The notes: generated by a model from the letters alone, not told the origin. 64,000 nt of DNA from an uncultured Burkholderiaceae bacterium (GCA_937871985.1 CALMPB010000382.1:6093-70092), one strand, 5' to 3'; positions 30,741 to 40,788 are shown, numbered from the stretch's first letter. Translations and numbers: made by a program.

Positions 30741-31636
30741 ACAGCACCGTCCTTGCCGTCCCCATCGCGCTCGACAAGCCCGCGCGCACCCCGTCGGCCA
30801 CGGCCGAGCCCGCCTGGGTCAAGATCCTGCTGTTGGGCGTCGCCCTTGCATTCCTGACCCTTTTTCTCTTCATTCCGCTGCTGGCCGTATTCACGGAAGC
30901 CCTGCGCAAAGGCCTGGGCGCCTATTTCGCCGCCATCACCGAGCCCGACGCGCTGTCGGCCATCAGGCTGACGCTGACGACCGCCGCCATCGCCGTGCCG
31001 CTGAACCTGGTTTTCGGCGTGGCGGCGGCATGGACGATCGCCAAGTTCGAGTTCCGCGGCAAGAACCTGCTGCTTACGCTCATCGATCTGCCCTTCTCGG
31101 TATCGCCCATCATCTCGGGCCTGATCTACGTGCTGATCTTCGGTACGCAGGGCTGGATAGGCCAATGGCTGGTCGACCACAACATCCAGATTCTCTTTGC
31201 CGTGCCGGGCATCGTCCTGGCCACCATCTTCGTCACCTTCCCCTTCGTGGCCCGCGAGCTCATCCCGCTCATGCAGTCGCAAGGCGTGGAGGAAGAGGAA
31301 GCCGCGCTGGTGCTGGGCGCCAGCGGCTGGCAAACCTTCTGGAAGGTTACCTTGCCCAACATCAAGTGGGGGCTGTTGTACGGCGTCATTTTGTGCAACG
31401 CGCGCGCCATGGGCGAGTTCGGCGCCGTGTCGGTGGTGTCGGGCCACATCCGCGGCGAAACCAACACCATGCCCCTGCACGTGGAAATCCTTTACAACGA
31501 ATACAACTTTTCAGCGGCTTTCGCCGTCGCGTCGCTGCTGGCCCTGCTTGCCCTGGCCACGCTGGCCATCAAGTCCTTTATCGAATGGCGCATCTATCGC
31601 GGCGCGCCCGAAGCCCTTCAGCGGGAGACCCCATGA
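30737..31636 (+). CDS. cysW: Sulfate ABC transporter permease CysW
   Basis: A 299-residue permease partner of CysT. It has an N-terminal cytoplasmic stretch, six helices and the EAA loop [20 protein letters not shown] near residues 190-209. It shows the [18 protein letters not shown] segment typical of CysW. Start and stop overlap both neighbours by 4 bp (ATGA), which implies translational coupling in the cysTWA unit. Confidence 0.95.
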   Translation: MNSTVLAVPIALDKPARTPSATAEPAWVKILLLGVALAFLTLFLFIPLLAVFTEALRKGLGAYFAAITEPDALSAIRLTLTTAAIAVPLNLVFGVAAAWTIAKFEFRGKNLLLTLIDLPFSVSPIISGLIYVLIFGTQGWIGQWLVDHNIQILFAVPGIVLATIFVTFPFVARELIPLMQSQGVEEEEAALVLGASGWQTFWKVTLPNIKWGLLYGVILCNARAMGEFGAVSVVSGHIRGETNTMPLHVEILYNEYNFSAAFAVASLLALLALATLAIKSFIEWRIYRGAPEALQRETP

Positions 31637-32700
31637 GCATTGAAGTCCGCCACATCAACAAGCGTTTCGGCGATTTCACCGCCATCGACGATATATCGCT
31701 CAACTTCCCCAACGGCGGACTGACCGCCCTGCTGGGCCCCAGCGGCTGCGGCAAGACCACCCTGCTGCGCATCATCGCCGGCCTGGAACAGGCGGACAGC
31801 GGCCAGGTGCTGCTGGACGGCGTGGACGCCTCGTCGCATCACGTGCGCGAGCGCCAGGTCGGCTTCGTGTTCCAGCATTACGTGCTGTTCAAGCACATGA
31901 CGGTCTTCGAAAACATCGCCTTCGGCCTGCGCGTCAAACCGCGCAGCACCCGGCCTTCCGAACAGGCCATCCGCGAACGCGTCACGCAGTTGCTCAATCT
32001 GGTTCAGTTGGACTGGCTGGCCGACCAATATCCATCCAGTTTGTCCGGCGGCCAGCGCCAGCGCATCGCCCTGGCCCGCGCCCTGGCCGTCGAGCCGCGC
32101 GTCCTGCTGCTGGACGAGCCCTTCGGCGCCCTGGACGCCAAGGTGCGCAAAGAGCTGCGCCGCTGGCTGCGCAGATTGCACGACGAGTTGAACGTCACCA
32201 GCATCTTCGTCACCCACGACCAGGAAGAGGCGCTTGAAGTGGCCGATCAGGTCGTCGTCATGAACAAAGGCCGCGTCGAGCAAACCGGCGCGCCGGCCGA
32301 GGTCTACAACCATCCGGCATCGCCGTTCGTCTACGGTTTCCTGGGCAACGTCAATCTGTTCCGCGGCCGCATCCACAACGGCATGCTGGAAGCGGGATCC
32401 GCATCGTTCCGCGTGCCCGACCATGCCCAGGTCGACGACGCCCAGGGCATCGGCTACGTCAGGCCGCACGACCTGGACGTGCGGCGCTACCAGCCCGGTG
32501 GCGACGGCATCGCGGCCCGGCTGCGGCACGCCCACGCCATCGGCCCGTTGGCGCAACTGGAGCTGGTGCGCGAAGACAACCACGAAGTCATCGAAGCCGT
32601 CATCTCGAACGAACTGTTCCGGGAACAGGCTTTCAAGGAAGGCGAAAGCCTGCTGGTCAGCCCGCGCCAGCTGCATGTCTTCGTCGAGCAGGTTGGCTAG
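31633..32700 (+). CDS. cysA: Sulfate/thiosulfate ABC transporter ATPase CysA
   Basis: A 355-residue ATPase. Walker A is GPSGCGKTT near residues 35-43, the signature is [15 protein letters not shown], Walker B is [11 protein letters not shown], and the H-loop is [10 protein letters not shown]. The C-terminal 110 residues form the regulatory TOBE-like domain ([12 protein letters not shown] onward). Function: ATP-driven sulfate and thiosulfate import. The first ATG at 31633 overlaps the cysW stop. The CysB-type regulator starts 6 bp after its stop. Confidence 0.95.
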   Translation: MSIEVRHINKRFGDFTAIDDISLNFPNGGLTALLGPSGCGKTTLLRIIAGLEQADSGQVLLDGVDASSHHVRERQVGFVFQHYVLFKHMTVFENIAFGLRVKPRSTRPSEQAIRERVTQLLNLVQLDWLADQYPSSLSGGQRQRIALARALAVEPRVLLLDEPFGALDAKVRKELRRWLRRLHDELNVTSIFVTHDQEEALEVADQVVVMNKGRVEQTGAPAEVYNHPASPFVYGFLGNVNLFRGRIHNGMLEAGSASFRVPDHAQVDDAQGIGYVRPHDLDVRRYQPGGDGIAARLRHAHAIGPLAQLELVREDNHEVIEAVISNELFREQAFKEGESLLVSPRQLHVFVEQVG

Positions 32701-32706
32701 GCCGGC

Positions 32707-33642
32707 ATGAACTTTCAGCAATTGCGCTCCATACGCGAGGCGGCCAGGCGCGGCTACAACCTGACCGAGGTGGCCAATGCCCTGTTCACCTCCCAGCCAG
32801 GCGTCAGTCGGCAGATACGCGAACTGGAAGAAGAGCTGGAAGTCGATATTTTCGAGCGCAACGGCAAGCGGCTGACCGGCCTGACCTCGCCGGGCAGGGA
32901 AATCCTGCCGATCATCGAACGCCTGCTGCTGGAAGCCGAAAACCTGAAAAAAGCCGGCCAGGACTACGCCCGCGAAACCCAGGGCACCTTGGCGGTGGCC
33001 ACCACCCACACCCAGGCGCGCTACGCGCTGCCCCGCGCCGTCCAGGCTTTTCGCGAGAATTTCCCCGACGTGCGCATCGCATTGCAGCAAAGCTCGCCCG
33101 AGCATATTGCCGACTGGGTCATTTCAGGCAAGGCCGACATTGGCATCGCCACCGAAGGCCTCAGCGAATTCGACGAACTCGTGTCGTTCCGCAGCTATGA
33201 ATGGACGCACGTCATCGTCGTGCCGCAAGGCCATCCGCTGCTGGCGCTCGACACCGTAAGCCTGTCCGACCTGGCCGCCCACCCCATCATTACCTACGAC
33301 AAGGGCTTCACCGGACGCAGCCACATCGATGAAGCCTTCGACAAGGCCAGGGTAACCGCCGATATCGTCCTGACCGCCATGGATTCCGACGTCATCCAGC
33401 AATATGTGGCGCTGGGCATGGGGGTCGGCCTGATCGCCTCCATGGCCATCGAACACCACAACACCCACCGCCTGCAACCCATCCAGGCCACGCACCTGTT
33501 TCGTCCGAACATCGCCAGGATCGCCGTGCGGCGCGGCGCCTACCTGCGTTCATACATGTACGACTTCATCCAGCAACTGGCGCCGCAATTGTCGCGCGAA
33601 GACATCCGCTCGGCATTAAGCGACAATAACGGGAAAGGCTGA
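32707..33642 (+). CDS. cysB: CysB-family LysR transcriptional regulator
   Basis: A 311-residue LysR protein. The N-terminal winged HTH is MNFQQLRSIREAARRGYNLT..ALFTSQPGVSRQI, and the C-terminal effector domain contains TTHTQARYALPRAV, a CysB/Cbl hallmark for binding N-acetylserine or sulfate-related ligands. It activates sulfur-assimilation genes under sulfur limitation. It lies 6 bp after cysA in the same operon, so it is autoregulated or co-expressed with the transporter, which is typical of this bacterial group. It could be Cbl-like rather than the master CysB. Confidence 0.92.
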   Translation: MNFQQLRSIREAARRGYNLTEVANALFTSQPGVSRQIRELEEELEVDIFERNGKRLTGLTSPGREILPIIERLLLEAENLKKAGQDYARETQGTLAVATTHTQARYALPRAVQAFRENFPDVRIALQQSSPEHIADWVISGKADIGIATEGLSEFDELVSFRSYEWTHVIVVPQGHPLLALDTVSLSDLAAHPIITYDKGFTGRSHIDEAFDKARVTADIVLTAMDSDVIQQYVALGMGVGLIASMAIEHHNTHRLQPIQATHLFRPNIARIAVRRGAYLRSYMYDFIQQLAPQLSREDIRSALSDNNGKG

Positions 33643-33742
33643 CGGCGCATCGCTCCGTCCAAACACCGCGGCAACCCGGATGCCGCGGCAGTGGCCGGCG
33701 CCACACCGCTTGCGCACCGGCCTCGTATTCCTGGCTTCACCC

Positions 33743-34132
33743 ATGAAAGCACTCTTCATCATCGTTGGCACCCTTGCCGTTGCGCTTGCCATTGCCGGCG
33801 TGTTTCTGCCGCTGCTGCCGACGACGCCGTTTCTGCTGCTGGCGTCGGCCTGCTATATGCGCGGCTCGACACGCCTGCACCGTTGGTTGACCCACAACCG
33901 CCTGCTGGGCCCCTATATTGCAGCCGTCGAAAACCGCTCGGGAATGCCGCGGGCGGCCAAGGTCGTAGCCTTGCTTTTAATGTGGGCGTCGTTGTCGTAT
34001 TCCATTTATATCGTTCCGATCACCTGGGTCAAGGCCGGACTGGCCGTAATGGGCGCAGGCATAAGCCTTTACATAGTGTTCGGCATCAAAACCCTGAAGC
34101 CGCGAACGGATCCGGGCAAGCCAGGCTGTTGA
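33743..34132 (+). CDS. YbaN/DUF454 inner-membrane protein
   Basis: A 129-residue protein with three or four hydrophobic segments. The conserved start ALAIAGVFLPLLPTTPFLLLA is the DUF454 signature, followed by ACYMRGSTRLHRWLTHNRLLGPYI. Function unknown. The ATG at 33743 is chosen; the in-frame extension to 33680 has no conserved residues. It stands alone between the sulfate operon and the Mrp operon. Confidence 0.85.
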   Translation: MKALFIIVGTLAVALAIAGVFLPLLPTTPFLLLASACYMRGSTRLHRWLTHNRLLGPYIAAVENRSGMPRAAKVVALLLMWASLSYSIYIVPITWVKAGLAVMGAGISLYIVFGIKTLKPRTDPGKPGC

Positions 34133-34268
34133 GGGCACACGCAATCATCGGCGGCCAAAATGCGGCCAGCGCACGCTAACCTGTGCTTATTTACGCAAAT
34201 TTCCCCGGGAAGGGCCCGAAAAATATCGTATCATTGCAGACACGCCCGCCCTCCAACAACAAGACTCG

Positions 34269-37208
34269 ATGCTGCTCATCCTCATTCTCGCACTGCCCTT
34301 TGCGGGCAGCCTGATCGCTGCCCTGTTGCCGCAAAACGCGCGCAATCTCGAAGCGTGGCTGGCGGGAACAGTGGCCCTGGGCAGCGCGGCCCTGGCCATC
34401 TCGCTCTATCCATCCATCGCCGACGGCGGCGTCGTCCAGGTGGCGCGTCCGTGGATTCCCGCGGCGCTGGACATCAATTTCGTGCTGAGGCTCGACGGCT
34501 ACGCCTGGCTGTTCACGCTCCTCATCACCCTGATGGGCGCACTGATCGTCCTATATGCGCGCTACTATCTGTCGCCCCAGGACCCCGCGCCGCGCTTCTT
34601 TTCGTTTTTCCTGCTGTTCATGGGCTCGATGCTGGGCGTCGTCATGTCGGGCAATCTGCTGCAACTGGTCGTGTTCTGGGAAATGACCAGCTTGTCGTCC
34701 TTCATGCTCATCGCCTACTGGCACCATCGCCTGGACGCGCGGCGTGGCGCCCGCATGGCCTTTACCATTACCGGCGCCGGCGGGCTGTGCCTGCTTGGCG
34801 GGGTGCTCATGCTGGGCCATATCGTGGGCAGCTACAACCTCGATACCGTCCTGGCCTCCGGCGACCTGGTTCGCAGCCATCCGTGGTATCCAACCATACT
34901 GGTGCTCTTCGCCATCGCCGCGCTCACCAAAAGCGCGCAGTTCCCCTTTCATGTCTGGCTGCCCAATGCCATGGCGGCGCCCACCCCCGTGTCCGCCTAC
35001 CTGCATTCGGCCACCATGGTCAAGGCCGGCGTCTTCCTGCTGGCGCGCTTCTGGCCTGTGCTGGCCGGCACCAACGAATGGTTCTGGATCATCGGCGGAG
35101 CGGGGCTCTGCACATTGGTGCTGGGCGCCTATGCGGCCATCTTCCAGCGCGACATGAAAGGCGTGCTGGCTTATTCCACCATCAGCCACCTGGGCCTGAT
35201 CACGCTTCTGCTGGGCCTGAACACCACGCTGGGACTGGCCGCCGCCGTGTTCCACATGATGAACCACGCCACGTTCAAGGCTTCGCTTTTCATGGCGGCC
35301 GGCATCGTCGACCATGAAACCGGCACGCGGGACATGCAGCGCCTGTCGGGGCTTTCCAAGGCCATGCCCATTACCGCCACCCTGGCCATCGTGGCCGCCG
35401 CCGCCATGGCCGGCGTGCCTTTGCTCAACGGCTTCCTGTCCAAGGAAATGTTCTTCGCCGAAACCGTGTTTCTCAGCGGCGACGCCTTCACCGAATTCGT
35501 GCTCCCGCTGGCCGCGGTGGTTGCCAGCGCCTTCAGCGTCACCTATTCGCTGCGCTTCATCTGCCAGGTGTTCTTCGGTCCTCCCGCCACCGACCTGCCC
35601 CGGGCCCCGCACGAGCCGCCCTTCTGGATGCTGCTTCCCAGCGGCCTGTTGGTGCTCAGTTGCCTGCTCGTCGGCATCCTGCCCAAGTACACGCTGGGGC
35701 CTTTCCTGCACTCCGCCGCCTTGTCCATACTGGGCGGCAACACGCCCCACTACGATCTGAAAGTCTGGCACGGCTTCAACCAACCCCTCCTCATGAGCCT
35801 TACCGCGCTTGCCGGCGGCATCGTCCTGTACGTCATCCTGCTGCAGCGGCATCGTGAGCACCCGGACAAAACCCCGCTCATCTATCGCCTGGACGGCCGC
35901 CGCAGTTTCGAAGCCCTGCTCGAAGGCATCGACGTCGCCAGCACCTGGCTCCTGAACCGCGTCTACTCGCCCCGGCTGCAGCGCCTGCTGCTGCTGACCA
36001 TCGTGGCCACGTTCGTCGTCGCCGCGCTTCCATTGCTGGGCGGCGGCTGGCTGCGGCCCGCACTGGCCACCCCCGTCAACTTCTTCTTCATCGTCCTGTG
36101 GCTGGCCGGCGGCGCCTGCGCCATCGGGTCGGCGCACCAGGCCAAGTACCATCGCCCCGCCTCGCTGGCCCTCGCCGGCGGCGCGGGACTGGCGACCGCC
36201 ATCACGTTCGCCTGGTTTTCGGCGCCCGACCTGGCCCTTACCCAACTGGCGGTCGAAGTCGTCACCACCGTCCTCATTCTGCTGGGGCTGCGCTGGCTGC
36301 CGCCCCGGGTCGAAAGCGATGACGCCGCCATCAGCTCTCCCACCCTGGCCCGCCGTCTGCGCGACGTTCTGGTGGCCATCGCGGGCGGAGCCGGCCTGGC
36401 CGTCCTGGCCTATGCGGTTCTTACGCACCCCAGCCGCGACGGCATCGCCGGTTTCTTCATCAAGAATTCCGTGCCCGAAGGCCACGGCGCCAATGTGGTC
36501 AACGTCATCCTGGTCGATTTTCGCGGCTTCGACACGTTCGGCGAGATTACCGTGCTCGGCATCGTGGCGCTGACCGTCTACGCCTTGCTGCGGCGCTTCA
36601 GGCCGCCACCCGAAACCATCACGCAAAGCCCGCTGCGCCAGCAGCAAGGGGCCAATCCAGGCCCCAGCTCCGCCCCGCCCGAACCCGACCTGGACGCCCT
36701 GGTTCCGCAAGGCATCATGCAGGTTCCGGCCGTGCTGCTGCGCTTTCTGCTTCCCATCGGCGCGCTCATCTCGCTGTATTTCCTGCTGCGCGGGCATAAC
36801 CTGCCGGGCGGCGGCTTCGTCGGCGGCCTGGTCATGGCGACGTCCATCATTCTGCAATACATGGTCGGAGGGGTAAGCTGGGTTGAATCGCGCCAGGGCA
36901 TCCGGCCGCAATACTGGATCGCGCTTGGCCTGCTTGCCGCCGGAGGCGCCGCGATAGGCGCCTGGTGGAGCCTGCACCCCCTGCTTTTCTCGGTGGAACT
37001 GGAGCTTGCCGTGCCGGTCATCGGCCACATTAATCTGTCCAGCGTGCTGCTGTTCGACCTGGGCGTATACATGCTGGTCGTCGGCGCCACCGTCATCATG
37101 CTGGTGGCCCTGGCCCACCAGTCGCTCCGCTTTCGGCGCAAGGCGGCTCCCGCAGCCGCCTCCACGCCGCCACCCGCCCGGCATGCCGCCCACGAGGGAG
37201 TGAACTAA
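34269..37208 (+). CDS. mrpA: Mrp-type Na+/H+ antiporter subunit A (fused MrpA-MrpB)
   Basis: A 979-residue membrane protein and the largest subunit of the Mrp/Pha/Mnh antiporter, related to respiratory complex I NuoL. The proton-channel residues Glu138 (VVFWEMTS) and Lys221 (LTKSAQFPFHVW) are present, and Lys252 follows in ATMVKAG. A C-terminal domain of about 150 residues (LLPIGALISLYFLLRGHNLPGGG onward) corresponds to MrpB, so A and B are fused, as in many proteobacteria. This supplies Na+ and K+ extrusion and pH homeostasis driven by the proton gradient. First gene of the operon; no strong promoter motif was identified in 34133-34268. Confidence 0.95.
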   Translation: MLLILILALPFAGSLIAALLPQNARNLEAWLAGTVALGSAALAISLYPSIADGGVVQVARPWIPAALDINFVLRLDGYAWLFTLLITLMGALIVLYARYYLSPQDPAPRFFSFFLLFMGSMLGVVMSGNLLQLVVFWEMTSLSSFMLIAYWHHRLDARRGARMAFTITGAGGLCLLGGVLMLGHIVGSYNLDTVLASGDLVRSHPWYPTILVLFAIAALTKSAQFPFHVWLPNAMAAPTPVSAYLHSATMVKAGVFLLARFWPVLAGTNEWFWIIGGAGLCTLVLGAYAAIFQRDMKGVLAYSTISHLGLITLLLGLNTTLGLAAAVFHMMNHATFKASLFMAAGIVDHETGTRDMQRLSGLSKAMPITATLAIVAAAAMAGVPLLNGFLSKEMFFAETVFLSGDAFTEFVLPLAAVVASAFSVTYSLRFICQVFFGPPATDLPRAPHEPPFWMLLPSGLLVLSCLLVGILPKYTLGPFLHSAALSILGGNTPHYDLKVWHGFNQPLLMSLTALAGGIVLYVILLQRHREHPDKTPLIYRLDGRRSFEALLEGIDVASTWLLNRVYSPRLQRLLLLTIVATFVVAALPLLGGGWLRPALATPVNFFFIVLWLAGGACAIGSAHQAKYHRPASLALAGGAGLATAITFAWFSAPDLALTQLAVEVVTTVLILLGLRWLPPRVESDDAAISSPTLARRLRDVLVAIAGGAGLAVLAYAVLTHPSRDGIAGFFIKNSVPEGHGANVVNVILVDFRGFDTFGEITVLGIVALTVYALLRRFRPPPETITQSPLRQQQGANPGPSSAPPEPDLDALVPQGIMQVPAVLLRFLLPIGALISLYFLLRGHNLPGGGFVGGLVMATSIILQYMVGGVSWVESRQGIRPQYWIALGLLAAGGAAIGAWWSLHPLLFSVELELAVPVIGHINLSSVLLFDLGVYMLVVGATVIMLVALAHQSLRFRRKAAPAAASTPPPARHAAHEGVN

Positions 37209-37552
37209 TGGAACTCATATTGTCGCTTGCCATTGGCGTGCTTGCAGGCTCGGGCATATGGCTGATTTTGCGCCCCCGCACCTTCCAGGTCATCATGGGC
37301 CTGTCCCTGCTGTCTTACGCCGTCAATCTGTTCATCTTCAGCATGGGGCGCTTGAGCATCGGCGCCGCCCCCATCATCGACGCCGGCAAGGGCTCCGACC
37401 CGGCGCTGTATGCCGACCCCGTGCCGCAGGCGCTGGTACTGACCGCCATCGTCATCGGCTTCGCCACCACCGCCCTGTTCCTGGTGGTGCTGCTGGCCTC
37501 GCGCGGACTGGCGGGCAACGACCACGTGGACGGCAGGGAGGCCAATCTGTGA
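37208..37552 (+). CDS. mrpC: Mrp antiporter subunit C
   Basis: A 114-residue NuoK-like subunit with three helices. It has the segment GLSLLSYAVNLFIFSMGRL and DPVPQALVLTAIVIGFATTA near residues 78-97, diagnostic of MrpC/MnhC. It starts one base inside the mrpA stop and ends with a 4-bp overlap of the GTG start of mrpD. Confidence 0.95.
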   Translation: MELILSLAIGVLAGSGIWLILRPRTFQVIMGLSLLSYAVNLFIFSMGRLSIGAAPIIDAGKGSDPALYADPVPQALVLTAIVIGFATTALFLVVLLASRGLAGNDHVDGREANL

Positions 37553-39183
37553 TCGACTGGTCGGCCCATCTCCCCGTCCTGCCCATAGTCATCCCCCTGC
37601 TTGCGGGAGCCGTCCAGCTTTTGCTCAAGGACGCGCACCGGCGCGTTCGCATCGGCATCTCGTTCGCCTCGGTGCTTGCGCAACTGCTTGTCGCCATCGA
37701 ACTGCTGTTCATTACCTCCGGCATACAGGCTTCGCCCTGGTTCGGCCATATCGCCGTCTACCTGCTGGGCGGCTGGCCCGCGCCATTCGGCATCGTCCTG
37801 GTGGCCGATCGGCTGGCCGCCATCATGCTGACCTTGAACGCGGTATTGGGCATCGCCGCGCTGACCTACGCCACCGCGCGCTGGGATCGCGCCGGCGTGC
37901 ATTTCCATCCCTTGTTCCAGTTCTTGCTGATGGGGCTCAACGGCGCTTTTCTTACCGGCGACCTGTTCAATCTATTCGTGTTCTTCGAAGTCCTGCTGGC
38001 CGCCTCCTACGGCCTGATGCTGCATGGCTCGGGCGAAGCCCGGGTCACAGCCGGCCTGCACTACATCGTCACCAACCTCGTAGCCTCCTTCTTGCTGCTG
38101 ATCGCCATGGCGCTCGTCTATGGCGTGACGGGCACGCTCAACATGGCCGACCTGGCCGTGCAGGCGGGGCGGCTGGCCGGCTCCGACCGCATACTGTTCG
38201 AAACCGCCGCCGCCATCCTGGGCATCGCCTTTCTCATCAAGGCGGCGGCATGGCCGCTGAACTTCTGGTTGCCCAATGCCTATGGCAGCGCGTGCGCGCC
38301 CGTAGCGGCGATCTTCGCCATCATGACCAAGGTCGGCATCTATGCGCTCCTGCGCCTGGGGTCGCTGCTGCTGCCCACCGGCGCGCCCGCGGCGTTCGGC
38401 GGCGAATGGATGTTCTCGCTGGGGCTGGCCACGCTGATGTTCGGCATCATCGGCATGCTGGCCACCCAACAAACCGAACGCCTGATCGGCTATTGCGTCA
38501 TCAGCTCGTCGGGCACGCTGCTGACCGCCCTGGGCATGCCCGGCGTCACCGTGACCGGCCCGGCGCTGTTCTACCTCATCAACTCGGTGCTGGCGCTGGG
38601 AGCCTTTTATCTGCTCATCGAAATGGCCGAACGCAGTCGCAGTTTCGGCGCGGACGTGCTGGCCATCAGCCTCGAGGCCTTCGACCTGGACGATCCCGAA
38701 TCTCCCGATCACTCCGACGACGTCGTGGGCGTTGCCCTGCCGGCCGCCATGGCATTCCTGGGCATGGCCTTCATTGCCTGCAGCCTGCTGGTCATCGGCC
38801 TGCCGCCCCTTTCCGGCTTCGTCGCCAAATTCTCCTTGTTGTCCGCGGCCCTGCAGACATCCAGCACCGACTCGCCCTCGCTGGACGCCTGGCTGCTGGT
38901 GGGCGCCGTCCTGGTCTCGGGGCTGGCGGGCATCATTGCGCTTACCCGGGCCGGCATCCGCCTGTTCTGGAGCACCGACGATTCCGTAACGCCGCGCCTG
39001 CGCATCAGCGAAGCCGCCCCGGTCGCCTTCCTCGTCCTGTGCTGCGTGGGCCTGGCCGTCTGGGCCGGGCCGGTGCTGGCTTATCTGAACGACACGGCGT
39101 TGGCCCTGGACAATCCTCAGTCCTACATCCAGGCGGTGCTGCGGCAGCCCGCGGCGTTGCCTCTGCCCGGAGGCACGCCATGA
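37549..39183 (+). CDS. mrpD: Mrp antiporter subunit D
   Basis: A 544-residue NuoN-like subunit with about 14 helices. Channel glutamate lies in FVFFEVLLAASYGL (near residue 144) and the helix-7 lysine in LIKAAAWPLNFWLPNAYG (near residues 228-245). A less usual insert of acidic residues (EAFDLDDPESPDHSDD, near residues 377-392) lies in a cytoplasmic loop. It uses a GTG start that overlaps mrpC. Essential for antiport activity in known systems. Confidence 0.95.
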   Translation: MIDWSAHLPVLPIVIPLLAGAVQLLLKDAHRRVRIGISFASVLAQLLVAIELLFITSGIQASPWFGHIAVYLLGGWPAPFGIVLVADRLAAIMLTLNAVLGIAALTYATARWDRAGVHFHPLFQFLLMGLNGAFLTGDLFNLFVFFEVLLAASYGLMLHGSGEARVTAGLHYIVTNLVASFLLLIAMALVYGVTGTLNMADLAVQAGRLAGSDRILFETAAAILGIAFLIKAAAWPLNFWLPNAYGSACAPVAAIFAIMTKVGIYALLRLGSLLLPTGAPAAFGGEWMFSLGLATLMFGIIGMLATQQTERLIGYCVISSSGTLLTALGMPGVTVTGPALFYLINSVLALGAFYLLIEMAERSRSFGADVLAISLEAFDLDDPESPDHSDDVVGVALPAAMAFLGMAFIACSLLVIGLPPLSGFVAKFSLLSAALQTSSTDSPSLDAWLLVGAVLVSGLAGIIALTRAGIRLFWSTDDSVTPRLRISEAAPVAFLVLCCVGLAVWAGPVLAYLNDTALALDNPQSYIQAVLRQPAALPLPGGTP

Positions 39184-39665
39184 AACGCGTCCTCTATTGG
39201 CTGCTCATGCCGGCCCTGCTGCTCGCCATCTGGCTGCTGCTGAACGAAACCGTTTCCACCGGCCAGATCGTGCTCGGCGCCATCCTGGCGCTGCTGCTGT
39301 CGTGGGCCGCCATGGCCTTGCGGCCCTTGCGCTCCACCCCCAAAAAACCGCTTACGCTGGTTCGGCTGCTGGCGAACGTCGTCGTCGACATCACCAAGTC
39401 CAATCTCGCCGTAGCCCGCCTCATCTGGCTGGGGCCCGAGTCGCATACCCCCGGGTTCATCCGCATCCCCCTGGAGCTGCGCGACCCGCATGGCCTGGCC
39501 GCGCTGGCCTGCATCATCACCTATACCCCGGGCACCGTCTGGGCGGGATATTCCGAACCAAAAGGCTTGTTGACCCTGCACGTACTGGATCTCAAAGACG
39601 AAAACCACTGGATCCAGCTCATCAAGCTGCGCTACGAGCAACCTTTAAAGGAAATATTCGAATGA
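39180..39665 (+). CDS. mrpE: Mrp antiporter subunit E
   Basis: A 161-residue subunit with two N-terminal helices and a conserved cytoplasmic domain: VVVDITKSNLAVARLIW followed by IRIPLELRDPHGLAALACIITYTPGT-like and ending LKEIF. It overlaps mrpD and mrpF by 4 bp each. Confidence 0.93.
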   Translation: MKRVLYWLLMPALLLAIWLLLNETVSTGQIVLGAILALLLSWAAMALRPLRSTPKKPLTLVRLLANVVVDITKSNLAVARLIWLGPESHTPGFIRIPLELRDPHGLAALACIITYTPGTVWAGYSEPKGLLTLHVLDLKDENHWIQLIKLRYEQPLKEIFE

Positions 39666-39943
39666 GCGCCATTCTTTACTGGGCAGGCATCTTCGCGCTG
39701 TGCTGCTTCGCCCTGGCCCTGGGCTGCGCCACCCTGCGCCTGCTGCGCGGCCCCACGCCCCAGGATCGCGTGCTGGCGCTGGACACCATGTACATCAACG
39801 GCCTGCTCATCCTGCTGGTTCTGGGCATCCGGTTCGGCAGCAGCATTTATTTCGACATTGCCCTGCTCATCGGCCTGTTCGGTTTCGTGGGCTCGGCGGC
39901 CCTGGCCAAATTCCTGCTCAAAGGCGAGGTAATCGAACCATGA
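39662..39943 (+). CDS. mrpF: Mrp antiporter subunit F
   Basis: A 93-residue three-helix subunit. The conserved GPTPQDRVLALDTMYINGLL block (residues 30-49) contains the Asp needed for transport in other MrpF proteins. Overlaps mrpE and mrpG by 4 bp. Confidence 0.94.
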   Translation: MSAILYWAGIFALCCFALALGCATLRLLRGPTPQDRVLALDTMYINGLLILLVLGIRFGSSIYFDIALLIGLFGFVGSAALAKFLLKGEVIEP

Positions 39944-40263
39944 CAACGCTGCCACTCTGGGCTTCCGTTCCCGCATCCATTCTGCTGGTGCTAAGCGGCA
40001 TCCTCACCCTGACCGGCTCGGCGGGATTGCTGCGCTTCAAGCGCTTTTATTCACGCATGCACGCCCCCACTCTGGGCAACACCCTGGGCGTGGGTTTCGT
40101 GTTGCTGGCGTCGATGCTGGTTTCTTCCGCCATCGAAGGACATATCGTCATTCACCAGTTGCTGATCACTTTTTTGCTAATCATTGTTTCGCCTGTAACC
40201 GCGATTTTGCTCATGCAAGCCGGCTTGCGGCGCGATGCGCGGCGGCCCGTGCCCGACGAATAG
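39940..40263 (+). CDS. mrpG: Mrp antiporter subunit G
   Basis: A 107-residue three-helix subunit ending the operon. It shows RFKRFYSRMHAPTLGNTLGV near residues 32-51, typical of MrpG, and a short charged C-terminus. The 4-bp overlap with mrpF completes an unbroken A-to-G chain in which every junction overlaps, which favours equal synthesis of all subunits. Confidence 0.94.
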   Translation: MTTLPLWASVPASILLVLSGILTLTGSAGLLRFKRFYSRMHAPTLGNTLGVGFVLLASMLVSSAIEGHIVIHQLLITFLLIIVSPVTAILLMQAGLRRDARRPVPDE

Positions 40264-40383
40264 ACGGCGGAAATCGGGCCGATCGAGGTAAAACATTTTG
40301 TTACGAATAGACGGCGGCATTCTTCTATACTGATTCATGACTGTTCCAATCCCTATGATTGCCACGTTTTCAAGGAAACGACC

Positions 40384-40788
40384 ATGAATCGTCAAAAACA
40401 TATCCTGCCCCGTTCCGCCTCCATAGTGCTGGCTCTGGGCCTTGGGCTGGCCTCGGCCTCTGCGCTGGCCGCCGGCAGCCACTCGACAAACAGCCCCGAA
40501 GCGCAATACCAACGCGACATGGCCGCCTGCAAAGCCGGCCAGACCCAGGAAAGCAAAGCCACCTGCGAAAGAGAAGCCGGCGCCGCCCTGCAAGCCGCGC
40601 GGCACAACCAGCTTGCCAGCGAAAGCAACAATACCTACCAGGAAGATGCCACCCGCCGCTGCATGAACCTGCCCGCCGGCCAGCGGCAAGACTGCATGAT
40701 GCTGATGAGCGACCCCAACGCCAAAGTGGAAGGCAGCGTAAACGGCGGCGGAATCATACGGGAAACCACCATTACCGTACCGGGCTAA
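40384..40788 (+). CDS. Secreted hypothetical protein
   Basis: A 134-residue protein with a clear signal peptide (cleavage near ALAAGS, residues 28-31). The mature part has four cysteines in CKAG, TCERE, RCMN and DCMM contexts, which suggests two disulfides, and polar helical sequence between. I do not recognise a functional family. It has a TATACT -10-like element at 40326-40331 but a -35 only at poor spacing. Located between the Mrp operon and the porin; likely periplasmic. Confidence 0.72.
   Translation: MNRQKHILPRSASIVLALGLGLASASALAAGSHSTNSPEAQYQRDMAACKAGQTQESKATCEREAGAALQAARHNQLASESNNTYQEDATRRCMNLPAGQRQDCMMLMSDPNAKVEGSVNGGGIIRETTITVPG

Noticed and set aside
34551..37193. An 880-codon open frame on the minus strand
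   Set aside because: Antisense shadow of mrpA; low-complexity Gln/Gly/Asp-rich translation without any family motif.
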